From assembly GCA_963792205.1 (NCBI GenBank), contig CAWBVI010000002.1, positions 496,001 to 560,000 on the forward strand: DNA of 64,000 bases, in the 5' to 3' direction. The translations under genes and the position numbers were made by a program. Below the pieces are notes generated by a model. That model did no database searches. It was not told where the DNA came from and worked only from the letters and a program-made list of their open reading frames with translations. Positions 17,445 to 25,549 of this stretch are shown in pieces (position 1 is the stretch's first letter; every line of letters begins with the position of its first letter). Source of the stretch: DATDAH01 sp963792205 (GTDB taxonomy: Bacteria > Actinomycetota > Acidimicrobiia > Acidimicrobiales > DATDAH01).

Positions 17445-18620
17445 TCAGCCGACCGGGTTGGTTGCCGTCAGGTCCCGGGGGACGATCGAGAACCCGCTCC
17501 AGTGCGGGTGCATGTGGGGTTCGTCCTCGTCCCGGGGCAGGTGGTGGAACGAGGAGCCGTACCAGACGACGAGGTCGCGCCCACTGAGGCTCTCGCCGTT
17601 GGCCATGTCGGCCAGGTCGTTGGCGCAGGTCCCGAAGTTGTTGGCGGCGAGATCCTCACAGGGCTTGCGCCGGGTGACGTAGATCTCGCTGCGGGTGAAG
17701 GCCTCGAACGGCGGTCCGCGGTAGATGTGGTCGGGGTTGGGGAGCAGCTCGACGCTGACCGGGTGGTTGTCGGCGTTGGTCCTGACCAGGTCACGGACCC
17801 GCCAGCTGCGGAAGCCGGTGGGGGCCACCCGGCGCTCGACCTCGTTCCGGAACGCCCGACGGGTGTTCCGGAGCTCGGTCTGGCCGGAGCCCGACAGGAA
17901 GCCCGCCTCCAGCTCCTCGACGCGGTCGTTGGCCGCGCCGGCGACGTCGAAGTCGAGGCGCCAGTAGAAGTTGTGCATGTGGGCCACGGCCCGCTGTCCG
18001 CCGCCCACGGGCCACGTCTGGTTCGGGGGGCCGCCGTAGAGCTGGAGCTGACCGGTCGCGCCGACCTCGGGCCGGATGGTGCCGTCGTCGTCGAAGTTCC
18101 AGGCGACGACGTAGTTGTAGGCCCCGAGCGCGCTGACGCTGAAGAGGCTGAGGGAGGTCCCCTGCGCCTGTTCGTCGTAGGACTTGTAGTCGTAGCCGGT
18201 CGGGGCCTCGGTCCGGCAGACCACGTCCTCGCCGCCGTCCGCCAGGAGCGTGCCGCTGGGGCAGTCGGCGCCGGTGAGGTCGAGCATCGAGCCCCCGAGC
18301 CCGATCAGCGACAGGTCGTAGAACCGGGCGGCGTTGTTGTCGTAGGGGACGTGGATCTCGGCCAGGTTGGCCTGACCCAGGATCTCCACGGTGGCGCCGC
18401 CCGGCGGGGTGTACCGCACGTGGTGGAGCACGATGCCCTCGAGGTCCCGGCGCTCCCAGCACATCCGCCAGCGGGCGCCGTTGGTGAGGGTCTGGTCGAC
18501 GGCGTAGGCCCCCGAGCAGCTGTTCGGCTCGGCGGCGTCGGCCACGTGCAGGGCCACGGGAACGGCCCCGGCGAGGAAGGTGAGCCCGGCCAGGGCGCCG
18601 AGGGTGCGCAGCCGCTTCAT
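17445..18620 (-). CDS. Secreted copper amine oxidase catalytic-domain homologue
   Basis: A 391-residue exported protein (signal peptide about 1-29) matching only the C-terminal beta-sandwich catalytic domain of copper amine oxidases. Alignment by eye: GQANLAEIHVPYD (oxidase RASLAEMVVPY), copper ligands in VAHMHNFYWRLDFDV (HxH) and the third His in MHPHWSGFSIVP. The cofactor Tyr lies in SALGAYNYVVAWNF, where the usual N-Y-D/E is A-Y-N. DDDGTIRPEVGATG continues the family pattern. The ATG overlaps the upstream stop (ATGA). The N-terminal domains are absent here but may be encoded by the preceding gene. Amine oxidase activity is uncertain given the altered cofactor site. Confidence 0.82.
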   Translation of the reverse strand: MKRLRTLGALAGLTFLAGAVPVALHVADAAEPNSCSGAYAVDQTLTNGARWRMCWERRDLEGIVLHHVRYTPPGGATVEILGQANLAEIHVPYDNNAARFYDLSLIGLGGSMLDLTGADCPSGTLLADGGEDVVCRTEAPTGYDYKSYDEQAQGTSLSLFSVSALGAYNYVVAWNFDDDGTIRPEVGATGQLQLYGGPPNQTWPVGGGQRAVAHMHNFYWRLDFDVAGAANDRVEELEAGFLSGSGQTELRNTRRAFRNEVERRVAPTGFRSWRVRDLVRTNADNHPVSVELLPNPDHIYRGPPFEAFTRSEIYVTRRKPCEDLAANNFGTCANDLADMANGESLSGRDLVVWYGSSFHHLPRDEDEPHMHPHWSGFSIVPRDLTATNPVG

Positions 18621-19309
18621 CGGAAGAACCCGTCTCGGGAGACCAGCCGGCCGGCGGAGAGGTCGACGACCGGGTTCAGGTTGACCAGGAAGTGGTCGGT
18701 GCTCTGGATGAGGAGCTGGGCGCAGCGGTGCTCACCACAGCGGGTGGCGGCGCCTCGGACGGCGGCGGGGTTGGAGTCGGCCCGGAACACCATCGGCTGG
18801 ATGATGAGGTCGGTGGCGGGGTCGACCAGGTCCCGGCCGGTTCCCTGCCGGAAGCGGGTGGCGAGGAGCTGCTGGAACTCCTCGTCCGCCGTGGCGATCT
18901 CGAGGATCTGGTCGCGCTCGGACTCGACCAGCGGCAGCTGGGTGTCGGGCAGGACCGAGGTCTGGTCGACCTCGCCGCTCGCCGTGTCGACCACCGACCA
19001 GGTGAGGACGTCGTCGTCGTAGGAGTAGACGTAGACGTCGGCTCGGCGCAGGCCGTCGTCCTCGTCGGCCTTCTCCTCCTGGTGGCGCTCGACGAGGAGG
19101 ACCACGTCGTCGTCCCCCACCCCGGTCGACTCGCCGGGGTTCGAGCCGCGGGCGAGGCCGAGGGCGACCTCTTCCTCAGCGGCGGAGAGCGGGTCGGTGC
19201 CCCGGGGGGTGTCGTCGGGCTGGGCCCCGGCGATGGTGACGCCCAGTCCGGCCACGACCACGGCCCCGAGTCCGACCGCGAGCCAGCGGCGGCGGTGGGT
19301 GGTGAGCAC
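18617..19309 (-). CDS. Secreted protein, amine-oxidase N-domain-like partner
   Basis: A 230-residue exported protein with a signal peptide (RRRWLAVGLGAVVVAGLGV, residues 6-24). The mature part has LSAAEEEVALGLA, a strand pattern, VDQTSVLPDTQLPLVESERD and EFQQLLATRFRQG. This resembles the N2/N3 domains of copper amine oxidases, where a QP-LxxxE segment precedes a helical stretch. Its stop overlaps the start of the catalytic-domain gene (ATGA), so the two are co-translated and probably form a two-polypeptide oxidase. The domain match is by eye and moderate. Confidence 0.65.
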   Translation of the reverse strand: MLTTHRRRWLAVGLGAVVVAGLGVTIAGAQPDDTPRGTDPLSAAEEEVALGLARGSNPGESTGVGDDDVVLLVERHQEEKADEDDGLRRADVYVYSYDDDVLTWSVVDTASGEVDQTSVLPDTQLPLVESERDQILEIATADEEFQQLLATRFRQGTGRDLVDPATDLIIQPMVFRADSNPAAVRGAATRCGEHRCAQLLIQSTDHFLVNLNPVVDLSAGRLVSRDGFFR

Positions 19310-19352
19310 GGCGGGACCCTACCGCTCTCACCCCGCGCTAGAACGTCGATCC

Positions 19353-20171
19353 ATGGGACTCGGACTCGAGGGCAAGGGCGCGCTGGTCACCGGTGGCGGG
19401 AGCGGGATCGGGCTCGGCTGTGCCCGGCGGTTGGCGGCGGAGGGGGCCGCGGTCACCATCTGCGGTCGGAGCCAGGAACGCCTGGACGCCGCCGTCGCCG
19501 AGCTGGGCGGCGACGTCCGCGCCGTGTCCTGCGACGTCACCGACGAGACCCAGGTGCAGGCCGCGGTGGCCGCCGCCGCCGAGCCGACGGGGAGCCTGGA
19601 CGTGGTCGTGGCCTCGGCGGGGGGATCGTCCACCATCGGGCCCGTCACCCAGGTCGACACGCAGGGCTTCCGCGACACGCTCGACCTGAACGTGGTCGGC
19701 ACCTTCCTCGCCCTGAAGCACGCCGCACCGGTGATGATCCGCGGGGGCGGCGGGTCCTTCATCGGGATCTCGTCCATCGCCGGCACGACGACCCACCGCT
19801 GGTTCGGGGCCTACGGCCCGGCGAAGGCGGGAATCGAGGCGCTGGTCCAGATGGCGGCCGACGAGCTGGGGGCGTCCAACGTGCGGGTCAACGCCGTGGC
19901 CCCGGGGCTGGTGGAGACCGAGCTGGTGGCCGCCATCACCGAGGGGGGGCCGGTGCTCGACGACTACCTGGAGCAGATGCCGATCGCCCGGTCCGGCACG
20001 GTGGAGGACATCGCCGCCGCCGTGGCCTACCTGGCCGGCGACCAGTCGACCTGGGTCACCGGCCAGGTCCTGCACGTCGACGGGGGCCACTCGCTGCGGC
20101 GGGGGCCGCTGTACCACGCCTTCCTCGAACCGGTCTTCGGCGAGGACGGCCTACGGGGGGTGATGCCGTGA
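19353..20171 (+). CDS. SDR family oxidoreductase
   Basis: A 272-residue classical short-chain dehydrogenase: cofactor loop TGGGSGIG (residues 14-21), VASAGG after strand 4, and catalytic Ser and YGPAK. It probably uses NAD(H) or NADP(H) on an alcohol or ketone. The chosen ATG 19353 puts the Rossmann loop at the normal distance; a longer frame upstream has no support. The next gene starts inside its stop (GTGA). A KstR-like half-site CTAGAAC lies just upstream, but without its partner half. Confidence 0.87.
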   Translation: MGLGLEGKGALVTGGGSGIGLGCARRLAAEGAAVTICGRSQERLDAAVAELGGDVRAVSCDVTDETQVQAAVAAAAEPTGSLDVVVASAGGSSTIGPVTQVDTQGFRDTLDLNVVGTFLALKHAAPVMIRGGGGSFIGISSIAGTTTHRWFGAYGPAKAGIEALVQMAADELGASNVRVNAVAPGLVETELVAAITEGGPVLDDYLEQMPIARSGTVEDIAAAVAYLAGDQSTWVTGQVLHVDGGHSLRRGPLYHAFLEPVFGEDGLRGVMP

Positions 20172-21070
20172 CACCGGTCGAGTACGACGAGTTCGGGCTG
20201 TTCCACGAGAACGCCGAGGAGGTCGGGCTGGCCTACGACGGGCCACCGGAGGTCGAGCGGGTGTCGGTGGTCGTCGACGGCGACCGACGGGTGTCGGCTT
20301 TGAAGTGGGGGAGCGGGCCACCCCAGGTCGTCCTCGTCCACGGCGGCGCCCAGAACGCCCACACGTGGGACACCGTCGCGCTGGCGCTCGACCGGCCGCT
20401 GCTCGCCGTCGACCTGCCCGGCCACGGCCACTCGGACTGGCGTGAGGACCACTCGTACTGGCCGGCGCACCTGGCCGACGACGTCGCCGTGGTCGTTCGG
20501 GAGCTGGCGCCCGACGCCGAGATGGTCTGCGGGATGTCGCTCGGCGGGATCACGGCGATCTGCCTGGCCGCCCAGCACCCCGAGCTGGTTCGCCGACTGG
20601 CCATCGTCGACGTGACGCCCGGCGTCGACCACGCCAAGGCCGAGCCCATCGTGGCCTTCATCTCGGGGCCCGAGACCTTCGCCTCCTTCGACGAGATCCT
20701 CCAGCGCACGATCGATTTCAACCCGACCCGCTCGGTGTCGTCACTGCGCCGGGGGGTGCTCCACAACGCCAAGGAGAACCCCGACGGGACCTGGACCTGG
20801 CGCTGGGACGCCCTGCGGGAGTGGAACTTCCCGGAGGACGAGATGCCGGACTTCGCCAGCCTCTGGGACAAGGTCGACCAGATCACCTGCCCGATCCTGT
20901 TCCTGCGGGGCGGCCAGCCCGGCAGCGTCGTCGGCGACGAGGACGAGGCCGAGCTCCTCCGCCGCCAACCCGACGCCCAGGTCGTGACCGTCGAGGGCGC
21001 CGGCCACTCCCTCCAGGGCGACACCCCCCTCGAGCTCGCCGCCCACCTCCAGGCCTTCCTCCCCACCTGA
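20168..21070 (+). CDS. Alpha/beta hydrolase (Ser nucleophile)
   Basis: A 300-residue alpha/beta-hydrolase with LVHGGAQNAHTWD (oxyanion region), nucleophile elbow GMSLGGITA, and the His in VEGAGHSLQGD. The GTG start overlaps the SDR stop by 4 bp, so the two are co-translated. Relatives hydrolyse esters or C-C bonds in ring-fission products. A paired SDR and hydrolase would suit stepwise breakdown of a cyclic compound, but no substrate can be assigned. Confidence 0.85.
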   Translation: MTPVEYDEFGLFHENAEEVGLAYDGPPEVERVSVVVDGDRRVSALKWGSGPPQVVLVHGGAQNAHTWDTVALALDRPLLAVDLPGHGHSDWREDHSYWPAHLADDVAVVVRELAPDAEMVCGMSLGGITAICLAAQHPELVRRLAIVDVTPGVDHAKAEPIVAFISGPETFASFDEILQRTIDFNPTRSVSSLRRGVLHNAKENPDGTWTWRWDALREWNFPEDEMPDFASLWDKVDQITCPILFLRGGQPGSVVGDEDEAELLRRQPDAQVVTVEGAGHSLQGDTPLELAAHLQAFLPT

Positions 21071-21075
21071 CCCGT

Positions 21076-21522
21076 TCAAGTGCCAGACGCGGGGCCCGGA
21101 GGGGGGTAGGTGCCGCGGCCGGTGGGGTGGGTGGGCCAGTTGGCGGGGGGTTGGGCGAGGGGGTTGGTCGGCTGGGGCTCGCCGTAGACGAGCTGGTGGT
21201 CCCGGGCCTTGAAGTACCACTGGCCGGCGTGGCGCTCGTAGCGGTCGAGGTAGACGATCGACTGGCGGATCCAGCCGTGGTCGGGGTCCTCGACCTCGGC
21301 GGAGCAGTAGACGACGCCGGTGGCGTGGTCGTCGTCGACGACGTCGACGACCTGGGTCGTCACCGAGAGCACGGTCACCCCCAACCGGTCGATGGCGGGC
21401 ACCAGCTGCTCCCGCACCTTGTCCTGGATGGCGGGCACGAAGAGCCCGATCAGCTCGTCGTAGGCCTTGCGGTCGAGGGCGACCGCGTACCGGTGGGCCA
21501 GCTCAGCCGGGGTGTCGGCCAT
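21076..21522 (-). CDS. SnoaL/NTF2-like protein
   Basis: A 148-residue NTF2-fold protein of the SnoaL-like type: LAHRYAVALDRKAYDELIGLF helix (residues 7-27), VVYCSAEVEDPDHGWIRQS and a RHAGQWYFKARDHQLVYG strand pair. Some members are cyclases, isomerases or dehydratases; many are uncharacterised. ATG 21522 is preferred, giving a 20-bp overlap with the IclR gene. A longer version from 21543 adds only seven residues. It is the last gene of the LLM-SGNH-IclR operon. Confidence 0.78.
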   Translation of the reverse strand: MADTPAELAHRYAVALDRKAYDELIGLFVPAIQDKVREQLVPAIDRLGVTVLSVTTQVVDVVDDDHATGVVYCSAEVEDPDHGWIRQSIVYLDRYERHAGQWYFKARDHQLVYGEPQPTNPLAQPPANWPTHPTGRGTYPPPGPASGT

Positions 21523-22291
21523 GGATCGACTCGGTGATGGCATCGGTGGCCTTCAGCAGCCGCCCGGCCACGTCCGGCAGCTGCTCGGCGGGCACGGCGT
21601 CGCGGAACCCCACGATGAACACGCCCAGCGCCACCTCGCCCTCGGCGTCGAACACCGGGGCGCCGATGGTCGTCACCCGGTACTCCTCGGCGCCCCGCAG
21701 CTCGAGGAGCTGGTACTCGTCGCCGTCCCGCCCGGCGGAGTAGCCGCGCTCGCGCACCGCCGCCAGGGCCTGCCGGTAGCGGTCCCGCTCGGCCTCGGTG
21801 ACGTCGGGCCCCACCCGTCGGAGCCACTCGTCGATCTCCGCGGCGGACGACCACGCCATGAACACGGTCCCCATCGGGGGCACGAGGGGGAAGCGGACCC
21901 CGACGGCGACGGCCACGCCGATCGCCCGGACGGGCCCGGCCCGGTCGACGATCACCATCTCGTCGCCCAGCGGGGCGCTGGCGACGCACTCGGTGCCGAG
22001 GTCCTCGCTCAGCCGCCGCAACTCGTCGCGGGCGAACTCGACCACCGGGTACTGCTCCCGGGCCGCCTCGCCGACCGCGATCAGCCGGGGCCCCAGCCGG
22101 TAGTCCTTCCGGGTCGGGTGCCGCAGCAGGTAGCCCTTGTCGATCAGCGCGTTGAGCGTGGCGTGGGCGCTGGCCTTGTTCAGGTCGAGGCGACGGGCCA
22201 GCTCGGACAACGAGAAGGTGTCCCGCGGGTTGTCGGCCAGGAAGTCGAGGATCTCGACCGCGCGGTCGGCCCCCGGCGCCGGGCGGGCCAT
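21503..22291 (-). CDS. IclR family transcriptional regulator
   Basis: A 262-residue IclR-type regulator. The winged helix-turn-helix is at residues 8-65 (FSLSELARRLDLNKASAHAT, recognition helix). The effector-binding domain starts near residue 80, with GVRFPLVPPMGTVFMAW typical of its pocket. It overlaps the SGNH hydrolase stop by one base (TGATG) and the SnoaL gene by 20 bp, so it is co-expressed with the operon it may control. The inverted repeat at 24537-24552 is a candidate operator. Confidence 0.88.
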   Translation of the reverse strand: MARPAPGADRAVEILDFLADNPRDTFSLSELARRLDLNKASAHATLNALIDKGYLLRHPTRKDYRLGPRLIAVGEAAREQYPVVEFARDELRRLSEDLGTECVASAPLGDEMVIVDRAGPVRAIGVAVAVGVRFPLVPPMGTVFMAWSSAAEIDEWLRRVGPDVTEAERDRYRQALAAVRERGYSAGRDGDEYQLLELRGAEEYRVTTIGAPVFDAEGEVALGVFIVGFRDAVPAEQLPDVAGRLLKATDAITESIHGRHPG

Positions 22292-23328
22292 CAGCCGACC
22301 GCGCCGGCGATCGCCGGCCCGATGACCTCAGCCATCGCGGCATGACCGTCGTCGCCGGGGTGGACGTCGTCGGCGAGCTGGTCGACGGAGACCAGGGGGA
22401 AGCCCTCGATGAGCGAGAGCGCGGCATCACCGCCGGCGATCCGTTCCCGCACGACGGACTCGAAGGCCTCGCGGAGGTCGACCAGCGTCGTGCCCAACCG
22501 GTTCGGGGTGGACTCGGCGTCGGGCCGGGTGATGGGGCTGACGGCCACGATCGGCGTTTCGGGATGGCCGTCGCGCACGATGTCGAGGAACACCCGCAGC
22601 CCTTCGGCGAAGAGGGCGGCGCTGTGCGGTGTCCGGGTCCAGCAGTTGGTGCCGTGGGCGATCGAGATGACGTCGGCGTCGAGCACGGCCAGCTCCTCGG
22701 CCGAGGGGATCTCGCCCCGCGCCGACCCGGCGTAGCCCAGGTTGACCACGTCGAGGCCGTGGTCCCGGGCGACGACCACGGGCCACGCCCGGTCCGGCGC
22801 GGTCACCACCCAGCCCTCGGCGATGGAGTCGCCGTAGCAGAGCCAGCGCGGTTGCTCGGGGGCCGGGGCGATCGTCCCACCGACCCCGTTCACCTCCAGC
22901 ACCGTCGGCCCCATGCGCTCGGGCAGGTAGACGATGGCTGGCCCGTCGCCCGCGCCGAGCGGGAGGCGGACGGTGTGCTCGCCCTCCTCGGCGTCGACCG
23001 ACACCACCCGCTCGTCGCCCCGCCACAGGACGAACTCGTGGCCCTCGCCGCCGCCCAGGTAGCCGAAGCTGGCGTGGGCGCAGTCGTACCGGATCTCGAG
23101 CTCCTCGGCGTCGCCGACCAGCTCGAGGCGCACACCGGCGGGGATGGACGCCATGGCCCACGTGTCCATGGGCAGCCGCCCCATCGCCCCCTCGGGCTTG
23201 GCCCGGGGGTAGGGCACGCCCCGCACGGCCGGCCACGCGCAGCCCCGGAGGAACGGCTCGGGCTGCTCCGGCCGACCCGCGGACGGCCGTCCCCCCGAAC
23301 CCCCGGCGACCGGCGTCTCGGTCGACAT
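22291..23328 (-). CDS. SGNH/GDSL hydrolase with N-terminal beta-domain
   Basis: A 345-residue esterase. An N-terminal beta-rich domain (about residues 55-160) precedes the SGNH core: block I WLCYGDSIAEGW with the catalytic Ser, SIAHGTNCW (block III Asn), and DDVHPGDDGH (block V Asp and His). This layout is that of CE2/CE3-like carbohydrate esterases with a jelly-roll domain. There is no signal peptide, so it is probably cytoplasmic. It follows the LLM gene by 18 bp and abuts the IclR gene. Removal of acyl groups from a sugar or lipid is plausible. Confidence 0.8.
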   Translation of the reverse strand: MSTETPVAGGSGGRPSAGRPEQPEPFLRGCAWPAVRGVPYPRAKPEGAMGRLPMDTWAMASIPAGVRLELVGDAEELEIRYDCAHASFGYLGGGEGHEFVLWRGDERVVSVDAEEGEHTVRLPLGAGDGPAIVYLPERMGPTVLEVNGVGGTIAPAPEQPRWLCYGDSIAEGWVVTAPDRAWPVVVARDHGLDVVNLGYAGSARGEIPSAEELAVLDADVISIAHGTNCWTRTPHSAALFAEGLRVFLDIVRDGHPETPIVAVSPITRPDAESTPNRLGTTLVDLREAFESVVRERIAGGDAALSLIEGFPLVSVDQLADDVHPGDDGHAAMAEVIGPAIAGAVG

Positions 23329-23346
23329 CGTCGGCTCCGGCGCCGC

Positions 23347-24516
23347 CTACTTCGCCTCGGCGGCGGCCATCCGCTCGAACTCCTTGGCGGGGGAGTCGGC
23401 CGGCGGCTCGTACTTCTCGATCTCCGGCAGCACCTCCTTGCCGATGATCTCGATCGTCTTCATGACCGACTCGTGGGGCAGGTAGCCGAACTGCACGTAG
23501 CAGATGAGCGAGTCCACGCCGAGGTCGGCGTAGTGCTTCATCTTCTCGAAGCAGGTGTCGGCGTCGCCGCACACGATCATGTCGGCCTCCATGAAGGTGT
23601 CGACGGGGATGTTGCCCTCGGCGAGTGGCTTCATGAGCGGGAAGATCCGGTCCACCTCCTCCTGGGGGGTGTTGGGGAACTCCCAGTCGATCGTGAACTG
23701 CGCCAGGTGCTGGTACCACCAGCCCAGCGACTCGTACAGGCCGTTGGCCTTCAGCTGGTCGTCGTCCTCGGCGCAGTGCACCAGCGTGTAGGCCGCCACC
23801 TTGTTGGTGTGCACGTCGGTCAGCGGCTTGGCCGTGAGCTGGGCCCGCCGGTACATCTCGATCGCCTTCGCCATCATCTCGATGGGCTGCATGATCGTGA
23901 AGGACAGGAGCCCCAACCCGTTCTCACCGGCCGTGGTGGCCGACGACTGCGACGTGGCCGCCATCCAGGCCGGCGGGTGCGGGTCCTGGTACGGCTTCGG
24001 GGTCACCATGCGCTTGGGGAAGGAGAAGTTCTCGCTCTCGTACTCGAAGTACTGCTCTCGCCACATGCCGCAGACGATCTCGATGGCCTCGCGCCACTCG
24101 TCCCGGCTCTTCTCGCGGTCGACGCCGAACGCGGTCTGCTCCATCGGGGTCGAGCGCCCGGTGCCCCACTGCACCCGGCCCTTCGAGAGGACGTCGACGG
24201 TGGCCACCTTCTCGGCGATGCGGGCCGGATGGATGAACCCGAAGGGCGTGAGGGTCACGCCGAAGCCCATGCCGATCTGCTCGGTGCGCTGCGAGAGCGC
24301 CCCCAGCACGACCTCCGACGACGGGCAGTGCGACCGGCCCTCGCGGAAGTGGTGCTCGACCACCCAGCAGGTGTTGAAGCCGAGCTGGTCGGCGAGGGTG
24401 ATCTGGTCCATGGCCTCGTAGTAGGCCTGCTGCTCGTGCTCCCGCTGGGCATAGGGATGGGGCTTGTCCCCCCACGGGGCGGGGACGTCGATCTCGTACA
24501 GCAGGTCGAGCTTCAT
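23347..24516 (-). CDS. Luciferase-like (LLM) flavin oxidoreductase
   Basis: A 389-residue bacterial-luciferase-like monooxygenase or dehydrogenase starting MKLDLLYEIDVPAPWG, with CWVVEHHFREG, GRVQWGTGRSTPMEQTAFG and GDADTCFEKMKHYADLGVDS. Members use FMNH2 or F420 with alkyl or cyclic substrates. The ATG has a good ribosome site (gggagg). It shares an overall layout with 35196-36299, so the two are paralogues. First gene of a four-gene operon with an SGNH esterase, IclR regulator and SnoaL protein. Confidence 0.86.
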   Translation of the reverse strand: MKLDLLYEIDVPAPWGDKPHPYAQREHEQQAYYEAMDQITLADQLGFNTCWVVEHHFREGRSHCPSSEVVLGALSQRTEQIGMGFGVTLTPFGFIHPARIAEKVATVDVLSKGRVQWGTGRSTPMEQTAFGVDREKSRDEWREAIEIVCGMWREQYFEYESENFSFPKRMVTPKPYQDPHPPAWMAATSQSSATTAGENGLGLLSFTIMQPIEMMAKAIEMYRRAQLTAKPLTDVHTNKVAAYTLVHCAEDDDQLKANGLYESLGWWYQHLAQFTIDWEFPNTPQEEVDRIFPLMKPLAEGNIPVDTFMEADMIVCGDADTCFEKMKHYADLGVDSLICYVQFGYLPHESVMKTIEIIGKEVLPEIEKYEPPADSPAKEFERMAAAEAK

Positions 24517-24536
24517 GGGGCCTCCCGGGCCGGAGC

Positions 24537-24552
24537 GTTTGGCTTTGCAAAC
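24537..24552. promoter_or_regulatory. Inverted repeat GTTTG-N6-CAAAC
   Basis: Five-bp perfect arms around a 6-bp spacer, 20 bp upstream of the minus-strand LLM operon, in the divergent region shared with 24619. It is a candidate operator for the IclR regulator of that operon. Arms are short, so chance is not excluded. Confidence 0.4.
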
Positions 24553-24606
24553 GACTGATCGCAGTGGTGACCAAACCGTACCCACGGTCGGCGGGACCAT
24601 GCAAGG

Positions 24607-24612
24607 TAGGGT
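24607..24612 (+). promoter_or_regulatory. -10 element TAGGGT, leaderless start
   Basis: TAGGGT ends exactly 6 nt before the GTG at 24619, the spacing expected if transcription starts at the start codon. No ribosome site is present between them. Confidence 0.5.
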
Positions 24613-24618
24613 CGCTCG

Positions 24619-25533
24619 GTGGTCCGCTGCACCCGCCTGGCCGTCGTCGCGCTCCTCGTGGTTGCCCTCGCCGCCCCGGCGGTCGCCGCCTCGCCGGCCG
24701 AGGCCGCAACCGACGGTTGTGGCATCGCCCGCCGGGCCGGGACCCGGGTCCACCGGTTGCGCTCGGGCGGGCTGAACCGGACCTACCGCCTGAGCGTCCC
24801 GCGGGGCTACACGGGCTCGACGCGCGTCCCCCTCGTGATGGACCTCCACGGCGCCGGCTCCAACGCCTTCGAAGAGCAGCTCCTCACCAGCGCGGACGAC
24901 GAGGCCGCCCAGCGGGGCTGGATCGTGGCCACCCCCGATTCCTCGGGTCCGCTGTGGCTCGGGCGGGGCGCCGGGGAGCGCGACGTCACGTTCCTGCGCA
25001 AGGTCGCCCAGGACGTGAACCGCCGCCTGTGCATCGCGCCCGGGCGGCGCTTCGTCATGGGCATGTCCAACGGCGCCGGCATGTCGACCGCCATGGTCTG
25101 CGCCGTGCCCGGCATGTTCGCCGCCGCCGGCGCCGTCACCGGCCTCAGCGTCGGCACCTCCTGCCTCGACTCGGACACGCCCCTGCTCGCCGTCCACGGC
25201 ACGGCCGACCCGATCGTCCGGTACCGGGGCGGGCCGTTGGGTGGGCCCTTCGCGGGGCACATCGTCGTCCCCTCCGTCCTGAGCAAGCTCCACTCCTGGT
25301 CGATCGGCAACCACTGCACGTCTGGGCCGACCGGCACCGAGGTGGTGCCGACCATCAGGCGGATCGCCTACGGCGGCTGTGCGGCACCGGTCGAGCTGCT
25401 GAAGGTCGTCGGCGGAGGGCACACGTGGCCCGGGGGGCCGACCCTGCCGCCCCGCCTCGGGCCGACCAGCCAGGCCATCGAGGCCACCGAGGAGCTCTTC
25501 GACTTCTTCCAGGCCACCTTCGACCCGGCCTGA
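24619..25533 (+). CDS. Secreted polyhydroxybutyrate depolymerase/feruloyl esterase-like
   Basis: A 304-residue exported esterase of the LpqC/PHB depolymerase-feruloyl esterase family. Signal peptide about residues 1-30 (LAVVALLVVALAAPAVAASP). The core has LVMDLHGAGSNAFEEQ, nucleophile FVMGMSNGAGMS (GxSxG), LAVHGTADPIVRY with the Asp, and VVGGGHTWPGG with the His. Several Cys may form disulphides. The GTG start fits a leaderless promoter. Likely cleaves extracellular polyesters or acylated polymers. It is followed 16 bp later by an SDR gene that seems to have its own promoter. Confidence 0.87.
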   Translation: MVRCTRLAVVALLVVALAAPAVAASPAEAATDGCGIARRAGTRVHRLRSGGLNRTYRLSVPRGYTGSTRVPLVMDLHGAGSNAFEEQLLTSADDEAAQRGWIVATPDSSGPLWLGRGAGERDVTFLRKVAQDVNRRLCIAPGRRFVMGMSNGAGMSTAMVCAVPGMFAAAGAVTGLSVGTSCLDSDTPLLAVHGTADPIVRYRGGPLGGPFAGHIVVPSVLSKLHSWSIGNHCTSGPTGTEVVPTIRRIAYGGCAAPVELLKVVGGGHTWPGGPTLPPRLGPTSQAIEATEELFDFFQATFDPA

Positions 25534-25537
25534 CGCC

Positions 25538-25543
25538 TACGGT
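25538..25543 (+). promoter_or_regulatory. -10 element TACGGT, leaderless start
   Basis: TACGGT ends 6 nt before the GTG at 25550 and starts only 4 nt after the preceding stop. It indicates that the SDR gene has its own leaderless promoter. Confidence 0.5.
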
Positions 25544-25549
25544 CGCCCC

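Noticed and set aside
19339..19352. KstR-like box TAGAACGTCGATCC before the SDR at 19353
   Set aside because: Only the left half fits TnnAACnnGTTnnA; the right half shows no match.
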